Assembly (NCBI GenBank): GCA_937890005.1
Contig: CALBZA010000017.1
Coordinates: 124,001 to 188,000 of the forward strand
Length of the DNA: 64,000 bases
Source of the DNA: an uncultured Verrucomicrobia subdivision 3 bacterium
GTDB lineage: Bacteria > Verrucomicrobiota > Verrucomicrobiia > Limisphaerales > DASXHY01
Direction of reading: 5' to 3'
In this document: positions 36,408 through 45,443 of the stretch, piece after piece
Layout: every line of letters starts with the position of its first letter
Numbering within the stretch: position 1 is the first letter of the stretch
Made by a program: the position numbers and the translations under genes
Notes under the pieces: generated by a model
The model's database searches: none
Told to the model about the DNA's origin: nothing
What the model saw: the letters and a program-made list of their open reading frames with translations, nothing else

Positions 36408-38222
36408 ATGGCGCGCTGGCGAAATATCCTTGGGATTTCCGCCTTCTATCATGATTCCGCCGCCGCGTTGATTTGCGATGGCCGGATCGTCGCTGCTGCT
36501 CAGGAAGAACGCTTCACGCGAATCAAAAACGATTCCAGCTTTCCGCGAAGTGCCATCACCGCCTGTCTGCAACAGGCGCGAATCTCGCCGGGCGAGCTCG
36601 ATGCAGTCGTCTTCTACGACAAACCTATCCTCAAGTTCGCCCGCATTCTGGAAACCTTCCTGGCAATCGCGCCATCCGGCTGGCGGACGTTTCCGACGGT
36701 GATGTCGAACTGGCTCGGCGAAAAGCTGGATCTCCGGAAGACGATTCGCACTGAGCTTCCGGAAATGCGGCGCGACTGCGCCATTCTCTTTACGCAGCAC
36801 CATCAGGCTCACGCAGCGAGTGCATTCTATCCCTCGCCATTCGACGAGGCTGCCGTGTTGACGATCGACGGCGTGGGCGAATGGGCGACGACAACCATTG
36901 CCATTGGCCGGGGTGCCGAAATCACGATGCTGAGCGAACTGCGTTTTCCGCATTCGCTTGGGTTGTTGTACTCCGCGTTCACTGCCTACTGCGGCTTTCG
37001 AATCAATTCCGGCGAATACAAGCTGATGGGCCTCGCTCCTTACGGCGAACCGAAACACGCGGACGCAATCTACCGGCATCTTGTGGAACTGAAGCCTGAT
37101 GGATCGTTTCGGTTGAATCTGGATTACTTCGATTTCCTTGGCGGAACCGTGATGACCAATGATCGCTTTCATCGTTTGTTCGGTGGCCCGCCCCGTCGCG
37201 ATGGAGATCCGATCGAACAAAGGCACATGGATGTCGCCCGCTCGATTCAACTCGTGTGTGAGGAGATGATGCTGCTCATGGCCCGGCATACCCGAAAGCT
37301 GACCGGTTCCAGGAACCTCTGTCTGGCGGGCGGAGTTGCTCTCAACTGTGTGGCGAACGGAAGAATTCTTCGTGAAAAGATATTTGATCGGATTTGGATT
37401 CAACCGGCCGCCGGTGATGCCGGGGGGGCGATTGGAGCGGCTCTGTCGGCCTGGTATGGCCAGGAGCCGTGGTTGGCGAAGAGCCGCGATTCCATGGGCG
37501 GTGCTCTGCTGGGACCGGAATACTCCGATGCGGAAATCGAATCGACCTTGAAGGCGCACGGCGCCGTTTACTCGCGGTGTTCCGATGAGGAGCTTCTGGA
37601 GAAGACAGCGCGCCTCCTTGCAAACGAGATGGTCGTTGGATGGTTTCAGGGACGAATGGAATTTGGTCCGCGCGCATTGGGCAACCGTTCCATTCTCGGG
37701 GACGCCCGTTCACCGCGAATGCAGTCCGTGATGAACCTGAAGGTGAAGTTCCGGGAATCGTTCCGTCCGTTTGCTCCTGTGGTGAGGCGGGAACGGGTGG
37801 CCGATTATTTCGAGCTGGATGAAGAATCGCCCTACATGCTGCTGGTCGCTCCGGTGCGGACCGAATTGCGCAAACCGGTTCCGTCGGACAGCCGTGGTTT
37901 CGACCGGCTCAAACAACAGCGCTCCACGATTCCGGCGGTGACTCACGTCGATTTCTCGGCACGGATTCAGACCGTCACGAGGGAGACCAATCCGCGGCTC
38001 TACGATCTGCTGCTGCGTTTCGAGCAGGAGACCGGATGCGGTGTTCTTGTGAACACATCATTCAACGTTCGCGGCGAACCGATGGTCTGTACACCGGATG
38101 ATGCCTATCGATGTTTCATGAACACCGAGATTGATTTTCTGATCATTGGCAACTATATCCTGGATCGTTCAACCCAACCTCAAACCCTGATCGAACGGCG
38201 CGTCGCGCCGCAACCCGACTGA
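36408..38222 (+). CDS. NodU/CmcH-family carbamoyltransferase
   Basis: 604 residues, the usual length for the family, and cytoplasmic. The N-terminal ASKHA-like/Kae1-like domain starts ILGISAFYHDSAAALICDGR, with the metal-binding QHHQAHAASAFYP and NLCLAGGVALNCVANGRIL. The C-terminal YrdC-like part has WFQGRMEFGPRALGNRSIL and VLVNTSFNVRGEPMVCTP. These enzymes transfer a carbamoyl group from carbamoyl phosphate to hydroxyls of sugars or antibiotics. In this four-gene cassette the acceptor is probably an exported polysaccharide or glycolipid, which is inference. Its stop overlaps the start of the next gene by one base (TGATG), indicating coupled translation. It lacks any regulon operator upstream. 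Confidence 0.95.
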   Translation: MARWRNILGISAFYHDSAAALICDGRIVAAAQEERFTRIKNDSSFPRSAITACLQQARISPGELDAVVFYDKPILKFARILETFLAIAPSGWRTFPTVMSNWLGEKLDLRKTIRTELPEMRRDCAILFTQHHQAHAASAFYPSPFDEAAVLTIDGVGEWATTTIAIGRGAEITMLSELRFPHSLGLLYSAFTAYCGFRINSGEYKLMGLAPYGEPKHADAIYRHLVELKPDGSFRLNLDYFDFLGGTVMTNDRFHRLFGGPPRRDGDPIEQRHMDVARSIQLVCEEMMLLMARHTRKLTGSRNLCLAGGVALNCVANGRILREKIFDRIWIQPAAGDAGGAIGAALSAWYGQEPWLAKSRDSMGGALLGPEYSDAEIESTLKAHGAVYSRCSDEELLEKTARLLANEMVVGWFQGRMEFGPRALGNRSILGDARSPRMQSVMNLKVKFRESFRPFAPVVRRERVADYFELDEESPYMLLVAPVRTELRKPVPSDSRGFDRLKQQRSTIPAVTHVDFSARIQTVTRETNPRLYDLLLRFEQETGCGVLVNTSFNVRGEPMVCTPDDAYRCFMNTEIDFLIIGNYILDRSTQPQTLIERRVAPQPD

Positions 38223-38623
38223 TGAAACTGCATTTCAAGGAAGACCCCCGTGAATGGCGCAAGATGACTCTGCTGGGATTGATCGGACCGACGGTTCTGA
38301 CCGGCGTTCTGGCAGGCTTCGATGCTATCTCGTGGATGTGTGCAAGCGTTGTCTGGTGCCTGATCGCCTTCGTCGCTGTGTGCGCTGTGCTTCGTCCAAC
38401 CTGGTTTCGGCGGCATTATCGGTTCATGACCTGGATCGGATTTCACATAGTCCGGCTGTTCGGTTGTGTGGTTCTGGGTTTGATTTTCTTTTTCATCGTC
38501 ACGCCCATGGGATGGCTGCTGCGGCTGGCAAGGAAGGATCTGCTCGACATGAAATGGAAAACCAGCCGGCACAGTTTCTGGGTTTCAGCCCGGCCAAAAA
38601 GTTCGCTGGAAGAACTCTTCTGA
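38222..38623 (+). CDS. SxtJ-like membrane protein
   Basis: 133 residues with three to four hydrophobic segments (MTLLGLIGPTVLTGVLAGF, WMCASVVWCLIAFVAVCAV, GFHIVRLFGCVVLGLIFFFI) and a conserved tail (FIVTPMGWLLRLARKDLLDM, W-FW). The pattern and the position right after a carbamoyltransferase match the SxtJ family of small membrane proteins. It overlaps the upstream gene by one base and lies 3 bp before the SGNH-TPR gene. It probably forms a membrane complex with the DUF5989 protein; the function is unknown. Confidence 0.85.
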   Translation: MKLHFKEDPREWRKMTLLGLIGPTVLTGVLAGFDAISWMCASVVWCLIAFVAVCAVLRPTWFRRHYRFMTWIGFHIVRLFGCVVLGLIFFFIVTPMGWLLRLARKDLLDMKWKTSRHSFWVSARPKSSLEELF

Positions 38624-38626
38624 CGC

Positions 38627-41134
38627 ATGAACCGCAAAGGAGCGAAACGGACGGATCGCGCGAAGGTCGGGAAAAATACCGCCGAGCCGATCTCGAAACG
38701 AAAGTTGTGGTGTTTCCGGCTGATGGCCCTGATCGTTCTGCCGCTGATCTGCGTGACCGTTTTTGAAGTGGCGCTTCGAGTGGGAGGATTCGGATATCCC
38801 ACGGGGTTTTTGTTGAAGTCAACGAATCGCGGCGAAAAGACGTTCGTTCAGAACAATCAGTTCGGCTGGCGTTTCTTCGGTCCACGCGCATCGCGACAGC
38901 CCGCTGCGCTTTCAATTCCGCGTGAGAAAGCGCCCGACACCGTAAGGGTTTTTGTTTTTGGAGAATCGGCGGCATACGGTGATCCGCAGCCACGCTTCGG
39001 CCTGCCCCGAATGCTCGAAGCGATGCTTTCCCTGCGGCATCCCGGGAAGAAATTCGAGGTTGTGAATGCCGCGATGACCGGCATCAATTCGCACGTCATC
39101 CGGCCGCTGGCCGCCGACTGCCGAAAAGCCGGTGCGGACGTCTGGGTGATTTACATGGGCAACAACGAAGTGGTCGGTCCGTTCGGCGCGGGAACGGTGT
39201 TTGGAAGCCAGACATTGCCGCTCCCGCTCATTCGCGCCGGACTGGCCGTCAGAGAAACCCGCTCAGGGCAGTTGATCGATTCCATCTGGCGCGCGAGGCA
39301 GAACGATGCTGCCGGCAATCGGGCATGGGAAGGAATGCGGGCTTTCATCCGGCATACCGTCGCGGCTTCCGATCCGCGGCTCGATGCGGTCTATGAAAAT
39401 TTTCAACAGAACCTGGAGGATATCATCGACGCAGGGCGCAGTCGTGGCGCCAAAATTGTGCTCAGCACGGTTGCGGTGAATCTTCGGGACTGCGCTCCGT
39501 TTTCATCGCAACACGGTGCGGGGTTTTCCGAGGCTCAACGAAATGAATGGCAGCAATGGTTCGAAGCCGGAGTGAAGGCGCAGGTTGCGGGCGATCATCG
39601 TTTCGCCGCCGAGCAGTACGAACGGGCGATCAGGATCGATGGAGATTTTGCCGAGCTTCGATTTCGTCGCGCCCAATGCGCACTCGCTTTAAATGATGTT
39701 ACAAAAGCTCAGCTGGAGTTTTCGGCCGCGCGCGATCTCGATGCGCTGCGCTTTCGTTGCGATCGCCGGTTGAACGAGATCATCAGGCGACAGGCAGGAA
39801 ACGGAGTTATTCTCGTCGATGCGGAAAATGAATTTGCCCGGGCGAGTTCCGGCGGCGTTCCCGGCGGAGAATTGTTTTTCGAACATGTTCATTTCACGTT
39901 CGCAGGAAATCATCTGCTTGCGCGCCTGATGGCGGAAAAGGTCGAGCAGGCTCTGGGCATTTCCGGGGCGGGACAGTGGCCGGGAGTTGCAGAATGCGCT
40001 AAATCGCTTGGATACACTGCGCGCGACGAGCAGATGGTTTTGACCGATGTTCAGGGACGCCTCTCCGACGCACCCTTCACGTTTCAGTTCAATAACACAC
40101 AACAGCGCGAGCGGTTGGTGGAAGCAATTCGGGCCCTGCCGATGCCGAATTCGGCAGAGTCGATCCGGGCCGCGGATGTGGCCGTCAAATCGGCGCTGGA
40201 ACGGCGTCCGAACGACGCGGTGCTTTGGGAACTCCTGGCGGAGATCAAGCAGGCGGGCAATGATCCGGCCGAGGCATTGAGGGCGGCGCAACGTTCGCTC
40301 GAGATCGTGCCCAGCAACGTCGGTGTCTGGATTGCGAGCGGCGTTTTGCTGGCGCAGAAGGACGAGCTGGATGAGGCGATTCGGTCGTTTCAGCAGGCTC
40401 TGACGCTGGATCCGCAGGCAGTGCCGGCGAGGCACAACCTTGCGTTGTGCTTTGAAAAATTGGGGCGAAGGGAGGCTGCCGAAAATGAATTCAAGCGAGC
40501 CCTTGCAGTGCGTCCCGAATACGGCACCGGATGGCTGGCGCTGGGACAGCTTTACGAAAAGATGGGTCGCACTGAGGATGCGGATTCCTGTTTTGGAAAG
40601 GCGCTGTCCAATCGCGTCAATCAGGCGGACGACCTGGCAACCCTCGCGCGTTTTTGTGTCAGCCGGAAATGGATGGATTCCGCAGCCACAAACTTTGCCG
40701 CAGCGATTGAATTGCGTCCGAACGACGTCCGTTTGCGGATCGAATTCGGACGCGCGCTGATTCAGCTCGGACGTCACGAGGACGCATTGCGCGAGTTTCA
40801 AACGGCTGTGGAACTGGCGCCATCTGAAACCCAGCCGCGCTTGCAACTCGGAATTCTTCTGGGCCGGCTCAGAAGACCTGATTTGGCCGAGAAGGAGTTC
40901 CGGGAGGCAGTGCGTTTGAACGGTGAACTGATCGAAGCGCGCGTGAATCTTGGGATCGCTTTATTCCAGCAGCAGCGTTTCGATCTCGCACTGGCCGAGT
41001 TTGAAAACGTGCTTCGACGGAATCCGAACGAAACCAATTCGCTGCGTTATATCCGCCAGATGCAGGCTCAACAATTGTCGGCACAGCAAACGACAGAACC
41101 GGCGCGCTTTGAACAGCAGAGCATGCAGAGATGA
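38627..41134 (+). CDS. Membrane-anchored SGNH hydrolase with inserted and C-terminal TPR repeats
   Basis: 835 residues. A single membrane helix (about 29-50, LMALIVLPLICVTVFEVAL) is followed by an SGNH/GDSL-type domain: nucleophile Ser114 in VFGESAAYGDP, an oxyanion Asn in YMGNNEVVGPFG, and His420/His422 in FEHVHFTFAGNHLL. Between the Asn and His blocks lies a TPR-like insertion (about 305-370, AEQYERAIRIDGDFAELRFR). Residues about 520-830 are tandem TPRs (LDEAIRSFQQALTLDPQAVP, HEDALREFQTAVELAPSETQ, FDLALAEFENVLRRNPNETN). SGNH enzymes in polysaccharide clusters often act as O-acyltransferases or deacylases, so a role in modifying an exported glycan is plausible. It closes the DUF5989-carbamoyltransferase-SxtJ cassette with a 3-bp gap. 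Confidence 0.85.
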   Translation: MNRKGAKRTDRAKVGKNTAEPISKRKLWCFRLMALIVLPLICVTVFEVALRVGGFGYPTGFLLKSTNRGEKTFVQNNQFGWRFFGPRASRQPAALSIPREKAPDTVRVFVFGESAAYGDPQPRFGLPRMLEAMLSLRHPGKKFEVVNAAMTGINSHVIRPLAADCRKAGADVWVIYMGNNEVVGPFGAGTVFGSQTLPLPLIRAGLAVRETRSGQLIDSIWRARQNDAAGNRAWEGMRAFIRHTVAASDPRLDAVYENFQQNLEDIIDAGRSRGAKIVLSTVAVNLRDCAPFSSQHGAGFSEAQRNEWQQWFEAGVKAQVAGDHRFAAEQYERAIRIDGDFAELRFRRAQCALALNDVTKAQLEFSAARDLDALRFRCDRRLNEIIRRQAGNGVILVDAENEFARASSGGVPGGELFFEHVHFTFAGNHLLARLMAEKVEQALGISGAGQWPGVAECAKSLGYTARDEQMVLTDVQGRLSDAPFTFQFNNTQQRERLVEAIRALPMPNSAESIRAADVAVKSALERRPNDAVLWELLAEIKQAGNDPAEALRAAQRSLEIVPSNVGVWIASGVLLAQKDELDEAIRSFQQALTLDPQAVPARHNLALCFEKLGRREAAENEFKRALAVRPEYGTGWLALGQLYEKMGRTEDADSCFGKALSNRVNQADDLATLARFCVSRKWMDSAATNFAAAIELRPNDVRLRIEFGRALIQLGRHEDALREFQTAVELAPSETQPRLQLGILLGRLRRPDLAEKEFREAVRLNGELIEARVNLGIALFQQQRFDLALAEFENVLRRNPNETNSLRYIRQMQAQQLSAQQTTEPARFEQQSMQR

Positions 41135-41170
41135 CTGCTGAATCCGAAGCGGATCAAAGCCAGAGTCGGA

Positions 41171-42679
41171 TCACAGTTTATTGAACGTCCAGCGGCACTT
41201 GTCGCTCTTCGGATCGAATCGCGTGAGTGAAGGTGTGCTGACTCCAGGTGCCGCGAGAACCAGCGGTTCATTCGAACCCGGCACAGCCTTCGGCATGATG
41301 CGATACGTTCCATCCGTCAACTGATCGATTCGCCACAACTGCTCCGGCGCGCCCGTGAATTCGGGAACTGTCACCAGCTCCGCGTCTTTCGTCGCAGCCA
41401 GTGCGCGACCGGTTTCTGCGAGAGTGATCTTGAAGTAGGGCGATCCAGGATAACCGCCGGCATTCGTGACACTGGTAATGGTCCATTGCTGGTGCGGACG
41501 AACCATGAAGTCGCCAAGGCGCAGTCCAATTTCACCGGACGGCCAGTTGGTCGAAACTTCGGCCAGTGTCTGGTGCGGAACAGAGGTGAGGGGACCTGCT
41601 GGCGGACGGTTCCATCCTGGTCCGCCGCCAGGCCCCGGCGCATTGGTTGCAACCGGTCCGCTCATTTCGCGAGGTCTGCGGAAATTAGGCATGCGAACGC
41701 TATCCACGGCGAGCTCAAGTGCGTAGCCGCCGCGCTCCGATTGGATCATGTAGGTTCCATCCTGGAAGTTGTCTCCCGCCACGGGCCAGCCGTCCTTCCA
41801 GAGCAAAGGCCGAATATCCAGAACGCTGCGACCGCTGCGGTCGAGGTCTGCCTCGTAGTGACAGGAAAACTTCTGCACGCCATCGCCCAGATCCAGCAGT
41901 CCAAAATGGCCGGGGCCGATGAAGCGCCCACTCGCCGCCACCACTAGCTTTCCACCACCGCGGAGCATGTCCATTCCCATGTTGTCCAGGTAAGGGCCGG
42001 TGACTTTTTTGGAGCGTCCGACGCGGATGTTGTAAGTGGAGTTAGCGCCGTCGCAGCAGGTGCCGTGTGTGCCGAGCAAATAATACCATCCATCCCGATA
42101 GATCAGAGCGCTGGCTTCGCAATCGATGGCAATGTTCACGGGTTCATTGCCTTCAACGCGGTGGCCGGTTTTCGGATCCAGCTCCACCAGCCTGATGTAA
42201 CCGAAGTAGGTTCCATACGTGAGCCAGAGGCGGCCGTCGTTGGGATCGAGCAGCAGCGACGGATCGATCGCGTCGCAATCTTCAAGGCCATCGCTTGAAG
42301 CGACAACCACGGGTTCGGAGTATTTGAAATCCGGCGATTGCGGATCGAGCGTCTTGTTCCACATCGTGAGAATTCTTCCGGAATGTCCTCCGCCCAGTCC
42401 GCCTCCGGTCGCACCGTAGGTGACCAGGTAACGATCGCCAATCTTCAACACGTCCGGTGCCGCGCCGCCGCCCGGTCGGACCGCGCCGCCGCGCCACGTC
42501 CAGCCGTCATCGGAGATCAATCCGCCGCCGCCGGTTCCGAACGTGTAATATTTGCCGTCGCAGATTGCGATGGTGGACGGATCGTGAATGTAGGGCTCAC
42601 CGTTGAGCGCCGCCGCCTGGCTGGAGGATTCACATGCGAGCGCGACGACTGCGGCTGCGAATAGCTTGGAAGATTTCAT
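41171..42679 (-). CDS. GH43-type arabinosidase/xylosidase with C-terminal beta-domain
   Basis: 502 residues with a signal peptide (MKSSKLFAAAVVALACESSSQAAA). The five-bladed propeller has the three GH43 carboxylates in place: Asp33 in YIHDPS (base), Asp139 in DAIDPSLLLD (pKa modulator) and Glu188 in DCEASALIYR (acid). Residues about 310-502 form a beta-rich tail with a Pro/Gly-rich linker (AGPVATNAPGPGGGPG-like) and an RDQLTDGTYRI-type repeat, possibly a ricin-like binding domain. It probably removes arabinose or xylose from hemicellulose. It follows the small secreted protein gene by 30 bp in one minus-strand operon under the operator at 43534. Confidence 0.88.
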   Translation of the reverse strand: MKSSKLFAAAVVALACESSSQAAALNGEPYIHDPSTIAICDGKYYTFGTGGGGLISDDGWTWRGGAVRPGGGAAPDVLKIGDRYLVTYGATGGGLGGGHSGRILTMWNKTLDPQSPDFKYSEPVVVASSDGLEDCDAIDPSLLLDPNDGRLWLTYGTYFGYIRLVELDPKTGHRVEGNEPVNIAIDCEASALIYRDGWYYLLGTHGTCCDGANSTYNIRVGRSKKVTGPYLDNMGMDMLRGGGKLVVAASGRFIGPGHFGLLDLGDGVQKFSCHYEADLDRSGRSVLDIRPLLWKDGWPVAGDNFQDGTYMIQSERGGYALELAVDSVRMPNFRRPREMSGPVATNAPGPGGGPGWNRPPAGPLTSVPHQTLAEVSTNWPSGEIGLRLGDFMVRPHQQWTITSVTNAGGYPGSPYFKITLAETGRALAATKDAELVTVPEFTGAPEQLWRIDQLTDGTYRIMPKAVPGSNEPLVLAAPGVSTPSLTRFDPKSDKCRWTFNKL

Positions 42680-42709
42680 AAACAGGTCAGAAGAGCAGGG
42701 GGCGGTTGA

Positions 42710-43432
42710 TCAATTTCCGGTTTTTTCGAGATTGATGACGAAATCGCGGACGGGCTGGTCGTTTTCGTCAATGAAACGGACGCAGAAATCGCTGAGGCCG
42801 GGACCGTTGATGACTGCACCGCGAATCACATTGCGGCCTTTCTTCAAGGTGACCCGTTTGGAAACGCAGTCGTCCATGACCATGCGCCTGTCTGTGAAGA
42901 GCGAAACGGCCTCCTCGCCGTTGAGCCACCACATCGACGCGGAATTGGAGCCGACTGCGAGCCTCACGTTTTGAATTTCGCGCGGACAATCGATGACTGT
43001 CACGGCCCAGAAAACGACGCCGTAGGTTCGCTTGTTCAAGCCGGACGCAAAGCGAAACACCTTCACGTTCCAGTTCCGCGAATCCATTGCATGCCAGGTC
43101 AGTTCTTCGCCGCCAACGGTCACCTTGTCGCCGCTTTTAGGCACATCAAGCAGCTGGTTGTGGAGTTCATATTCCTTGAAAGCGTTTCGAACGTAGCTCT
43201 CCGTGAAGCCGGCGTTGCTCCGAATCGGTTTGTTGATCGGCTCCAGCAAAAGCCAGCGTTGAATGAATCCGTCCGGATCCGGCGGAAGGGGCGTGGACGT
43301 CGCCGGCTTGAAATGCAATTCAAGATCGCGCGAAGCTGCAGCGGGCTCTGCTGCAGTGAGCGGCTTGGTCAGGACGGATGAAAAGATCAGCGCCAATCCG
43401 GCGGTAATGCAGAGCGTTTTGGTTGGGAGCAT
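42710..43432 (-). CDS. Secreted protein of unknown function, predicted all-beta
   Basis: 240 residues from the ATG at 43432, which opens a signal peptide (MLPTKTLCITAGLALIFSSV). The frame continues upstream through the operator and a terminator stem, so the longer version is rejected. I do not recognise the family. The mature part starts with FIQRWLLLEPINKPIRSNAG and contains RTYGVVFWAVTVIDCPREIQ, SASMWWLNGEEAVSLF and KKGRNVIRGAVINGPGLSDF. This resembles jelly-roll ligand-binding modules found at the ends of glycosidases and carbohydrate esterases. Its place just ahead of GH43 and behind a regulon operator suggests a carbohydrate-binding helper; no catalytic motif is visible. Confidence 0.8.
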   Translation of the reverse strand: MLPTKTLCITAGLALIFSSVLTKPLTAAEPAAASRDLELHFKPATSTPLPPDPDGFIQRWLLLEPINKPIRSNAGFTESYVRNAFKEYELHNQLLDVPKSGDKVTVGGEELTWHAMDSRNWNVKVFRFASGLNKRTYGVVFWAVTVIDCPREIQNVRLAVGSNSASMWWLNGEEAVSLFTDRRMVMDDCVSKRVTLKKGRNVIRGAVINGPGLSDFCVRFIDENDQPVRDFVINLEKTGN

Positions 43433-43533
43433 ACGTTGGATTCCGATTTTGTTGCACGACACCTGGCGGACGTTGTGTGGAGCAGCCAGGAACGAACGGC
43501 CGGATTGTCTTCTGAATCGACGACAAAGAACCA

Positions 43534-43549
43534 TATGACGTTCGTCGTA
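43534..43549 (-). promoter_or_regulatory. Regulon operator, copy 6
   Basis: Read on the plus strand: TATGAC-GTTC-GTCGTA, fully consistent with the consensus. It is 101 bp upstream of the ATG at 43432. On the minus strand a GACAAT hexamer starts 25 bp beyond the site. It lies immediately downstream of the terminator that ends the GH51-GH115-GH29 operon. Confidence 0.78.
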
Positions 43550-43574
43550 CCTGAGCTCCGAATTTTTCACGAAG

Positions 43575-43625
43575 AAAAAACAATCCCGTGCAGGAATGCT
43601 CGCGGCGACGCACTCCTGCACGGGA
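43575..43625 (-). terminator. Intrinsic terminator of the GH51-GH115-GH29 operon
   Basis: A perfect 12-bp stem (TCCCGTGCAGGA with its complement, 43584-43595 and 43614-43625) around an 18-base loop. On the minus strand it is followed by TTG and a run of six T (43575-43580). It lies 75 bp after the GH29 stop. Confidence 0.85.
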
Positions 43626-43699
43626 CCTCAATCAAAGCCCGTTTCACCCAATGGAATCAGAGCATGCAAAGGTGTTCAGACTAATTCACCTTCGCGGGC

Positions 43700-45367
43700 T
43701 TACCGGAGGCTGATCTTGAATACGACCGCAATGTCGCTGGCGAGTTGCTCCGGCTTTTCGATCAGCAGTGATTCCGCATTCTGTGACCATTTGATTTGCT
43801 CCTGGCTGCCGAGCAGTTCGATTTTGCTGATCGATTTCTCCAGCAACTTCGCGTCTTTGCCGAGCGACTTGACGCTGATCGCAGCGGTCGGCTTGCCCAT
43901 CACAACGGCGTAAAGTGTTTCTCCTTTGCTGGTGAAACGCACGTCCTCTGCCGTGAAGGGTTTGCCGCGGCCTTCGTTGAAACCCTGCGCGTTGAGCGGA
44001 GCAGCGGAGGCCATTTGCGGACCTTCCCCGAATACTTTCCACGGCCGCGTGCCATGAATGGCCTCCTGATTCACCTGCATCCACGTGGCGATATCTTCAA
44101 CGATTTTGATCGCGTCCGAGTCGGGCGTGCCGTCGCCGCGCAGGGGGACGCTCAGCAACAGGTTGCCGTTCTTGCTCACGGTGTCCGTGAGCTGATGAAT
44201 AACCGTTTTCGCGGACTTGTAGTGATGCCGGTCGAAGATGCCGCGGTCATAATGCCACGCGCCGAGGCAGGTGCAGGTTTGCCACGGATGCGGCTCGATC
44301 TGATTGCTGCTTCCGCGTTCGATGTCCCATGTCATGCACTGCTTTTGTTCGTCATTGAGAATCTTTCCAAGGATGACACCGTTGTCGCCGTTCAACGCCA
44401 GGTTTCGATTGTAGAAATGCGCGGCGATCTTCAATCCCGCATCGCTCACCGGCCAGAGCGGCAGCGCGGTGTCGTCGAAGTAAATGAATTCCGGACGATA
44501 CTTGTTCACCAGGTCCATGGTGCGGTTGTAGAACTTTTCGCAATAGGTCTGATCCGGCAGGGTCACGCCATTGCCCCAGTTCCAGCGCGAATGAATGCGG
44601 CCGAGATTCTGAAATTCCGGACTGGGTTCGTGACGCTGTTCGTACAGATCCTGCGGATCATAACCTTCCCACCATGTTCCCTTGCCGTCCGCCCTGGTGA
44701 GTTTGCCGTCGTAAGGCACGCCTGCGAGAGGACCGTCCTTGTCTGAACCTTGCGCCGACTCGTACCAGCTCCAGGCATGCGCGGCGTGGACGCTGACGCC
44801 GAATTTCAGCCCGTGAGCCCGCGCCGCCTTCGCCCACCCGCCGACCAGATCCTTCTTCGGTCCCAGGTTCACCGAATTCCACGGCTGATACTTGCTGTCG
44901 TAGTTGTCGAAGTTGTCGTGATGATTGGCGAGCGCGACGAAGTATTTTGCGCCGGCGCGTTTGTAGAGCTCGACCAGCTTGTCCGGATCCCATTTCTCCG
45001 CTTTCCAGGAATGGATGACTTCCTTGAATCCGTTTGTGGACGGATGTCCGTAAAGCTTCAGGTGCTCGCGATATTTGTAATTTCCCTGGCTGTACATTTC
45101 GCGGGCATACCAGTCGCCGCGCTCCGGCTGGCATTGCGGTCCCCAATGCGCCCAGATGCCGAACTTCGCGTCACGAAACCATTCGGGCGTTTCGAACTGT
45201 TTGAGCGATTCCCATGAGGGTTGGAATTTGCCCGGTGCGATAGGCTCGACGGTGGTGTTGACGATGACGGACGGTGTCGCGGTCGTTGGAATCTGTGCGT
45301 GAATCGTGGCTCCGGTAAAACCGAGGCTCGCGACCAGCAGGAACACTTTGCAGCTTTTTGCACTCAT
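43700..45367 (-). CDS. GH29 alpha-L-fucosidase
   Basis: 555 residues from the ATG of MSAKSCKVFLLVASLGF (signal peptide). The GH29 barrel shows WFRDAKFGIWAHWGPQCQ, YFVALANHHDNFDNYDSKYQ (the HHDGF-like motif with Asn in place of Gly) and FIYFDDTALPLW, in which Asp298 is the likely nucleophile. The C-terminal half contains GNLLLSVPLRGDGTPD and a beta-sandwich. The enzyme removes L-fucose with retention, probably in the periplasm. It is the last gene of the minus-strand GH51-GH115-GH29 operon and is followed by a strong terminator. With the GH95 gene, the window has two enzymes for fucose-type sugars. Confidence 0.92.
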   Translation of the reverse strand: MSAKSCKVFLLVASLGFTGATIHAQIPTTATPSVIVNTTVEPIAPGKFQPSWESLKQFETPEWFRDAKFGIWAHWGPQCQPERGDWYAREMYSQGNYKYREHLKLYGHPSTNGFKEVIHSWKAEKWDPDKLVELYKRAGAKYFVALANHHDNFDNYDSKYQPWNSVNLGPKKDLVGGWAKAARAHGLKFGVSVHAAHAWSWYESAQGSDKDGPLAGVPYDGKLTRADGKGTWWEGYDPQDLYEQRHEPSPEFQNLGRIHSRWNWGNGVTLPDQTYCEKFYNRTMDLVNKYRPEFIYFDDTALPLWPVSDAGLKIAAHFYNRNLALNGDNGVILGKILNDEQKQCMTWDIERGSSNQIEPHPWQTCTCLGAWHYDRGIFDRHHYKSAKTVIHQLTDTVSKNGNLLLSVPLRGDGTPDSDAIKIVEDIATWMQVNQEAIHGTRPWKVFGEGPQMASAAPLNAQGFNEGRGKPFTAEDVRFTSKGETLYAVVMGKPTAAISVKSLGKDAKLLEKSISKIELLGSQEQIKWSQNAESLLIEKPEQLASDIAVVFKISLR

Positions 45368-45443
45368 AAATGGATGTCTGACGGATGCAACGATCTGCAA
45401 TTCAATTGGAATGCAGATTTGTTGGAAAGGGGCAATTTCAGGT

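Noticed and set aside
43796..44746. 316-codon plus-strand frame across GH29
   Set aside because: It overlaps GH29 catalytic motifs entirely and shows shadow composition.
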